Positions 5,000-5,568 of a stretch of DNA of 5,568 bases are shown in pieces. The first letter of the stretch is position 1. Each line of letters opens with the position of its first letter. The notes under the pieces were generated by a model. It made no database searches, was not told the DNA's origin, and worked only from the letters and a program-made list of their open reading frames with translations. The translations under genes and the position numbers were made by a program. Source of the stretch: Gemmatimonadales bacterium (lineage in GTDB: Bacteria > Gemmatimonadota > Gemmatimonadetes > Gemmatimonadales > GWC2-71-9); assembly GCA_013816685.1 (NCBI GenBank), contig JACDDX010000130.1, forward strand, positions 1 to 5,568, read 5' to 3'.

Positions 5000-5568
5000 T
5001 CCTGCGGGGCTTCTTCGTGGTCCTCGAAGGCCCCGAAGGTTCCGGCAAATCCACCCTCGCCGCCGGTCTCGCGTCGCGTGCACGTGCGGCCGGTCTCGAT
5101 CCCACGGTTGTCCGCGACCCCGGCACCACGCGAGCTGCCGAGATCGCGCGTCAGGCGTTGCTCGACCCGGAGCACCCCGTGGGTCCGCTCGCTGAACTTT
5201 TCTTCTATCTCGCCGCGCGTGCCGAGCTCGTCGAAAAGGTTATCCGGCCGGCGCTCGAAGAAGGGCGACTGGTCATCTCCGATCGCTACGCCCTGTCCAC
5301 CGAGGCCTACCAGATCGCCGGTCGCGGGTTGAGCCCTGACATCGTGCAGCCCCCCAGCCACGCCGCGATGGCCGGGGTGTATCCCGACCTTACCCTGGTG
5401 CTGGATCTTCCCACGGGCGAGGGCCGCGCACGCCAGCTGAAGGCCGGCAAGACGCTTGACCGGCTGGACGCGGAGAGCGAGGAGTTCCACGCACGTGTCG
5501 GCGCCGCTTATCTGGCGGCACAGGGTGAAGGGGTGCGACATTTAGATGGACGCCAGGCACCGGACCGG
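4996..5568 (+). CDS. tmk: Thymidylate kinase (dTMP kinase), 3' end cut by the window
   Basis: The enzyme phosphorylates dTMP to dTDP with ATP, supplying DNA precursors. The 191 codons present run open to the window edge; the family is usually about 205-215 residues, so roughly the last 15-25 are missing. Visible elements are the P-loop 'GPEGSGKST' at 12-20, 'RDPGTT' at 40-45 (usually REPGGT), 'ELFFYLAARAELVEKVIRPAL' at 67-87, the 'DRY..ST.AYQ..GRG' block at 96-112, 'PDLTLVLDLP' at 130-139, and 'RLDAESEEFHARVGAAYL' at 156-173. The ATG overlaps the preceding stop as ATGA and has no clear Shine-Dalgarno, so translation probably depends on reinitiation after the YlbF-family gene. Some conserved positions are changed, but the fold signature is clear. 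Confidence 0.94.
   Translation, partial: MILRGFFVVLEGPEGSGKSTLAAGLASRARAAGLDPTVVRDPGTTRAAEIARQALLDPEHPVGPLAELFFYLAARAELVEKVIRPALEEGRLVISDRYALSTEAYQIAGRGLSPDIVQPPSHAAMAGVYPDLTLVLDLPTGEGRARQLKAGKTLDRLDAESEEFHARVGAAYLAAQGEGVRHLDGRQAPDR

Noticed and set aside
4891..5541. A 216-codon open frame on the - strand opposite tmk
   Set aside because: It lies wholly against tmk and the end of the YlbF-family gene, both well supported, and shows no family motif.

Overview
This is a high-GC, gene-dense bacterial chromosome segment with no sign of mobile DNA, tRNA, rRNA or CRISPR. The gene content and protein style (zinc-type L31, a Crp-like regulator, a TaR3-like metallo-hydrolase, and a YlbF-family protein between prmC and tmk) would fit Gemmatimonadota or a neighbouring high-GC phylum. 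That assignment comes from recalled protein style, not from a search, and is only moderately secure.

There are three blocks. (1) Positions 2-652, + strand: the C-terminal end of a multi-pass membrane protein resembling the C-terminus of DUF4105/Lnb-like proteins; its start lies outside the window. (2) Positions 691-2363, - strand, convergent with block 1 and separated from it by only 38 bases: a Crp/Fnr-type regulator followed by a metallo-beta-lactamase-fold hydrolase. The regulator has a good sigma70-type promoter (TTGACA, 17-base spacer, TATGCT) and a GTG start with a clear Shine-Dalgarno. (3) Positions 2522-5568, + strand, divergent from the regulator: a tightly packed housekeeping operon, rpmE (L31), prfA (RF1), prmC (RF1/RF2 glutamine methyltransferase), a YlbF-family gene, and tmk (thymidylate kinase, cut by the window end).

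Genes in block 3 are 3 bases apart or overlap by 8, 4 and 4 bases, so translational coupling is likely throughout. prfA and prmC form a functional pair: PrmC methylates the GGQ glutamine of RF1, and both the GGQ motif and the PrmC NPPY catalytic motif are intact. L31 is a ribosomal protein and Tmk supplies dTDP, so the operon mixes translation and DNA-precursor functions.

The 158-base region between the regulator and rpmE (2364-2521) is the only real regulatory space. It holds the regulator promoter, a weaker candidate rpmE promoter, two short inverted repeats and a 12-codon mini-ORF with a strong Shine-Dalgarno. The most distinctive local features are a four-copy 15-bp tandem repeat forming the tail of L31, an L31-RF1 junction that is in one reading frame interrupted only by UGA, and a perfect 12-bp tandem duplication that doubles the prmC GTG start. 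I see no wholly new system; the items worth testing are these junction and leader structures and the role of the YlbF-family gene.
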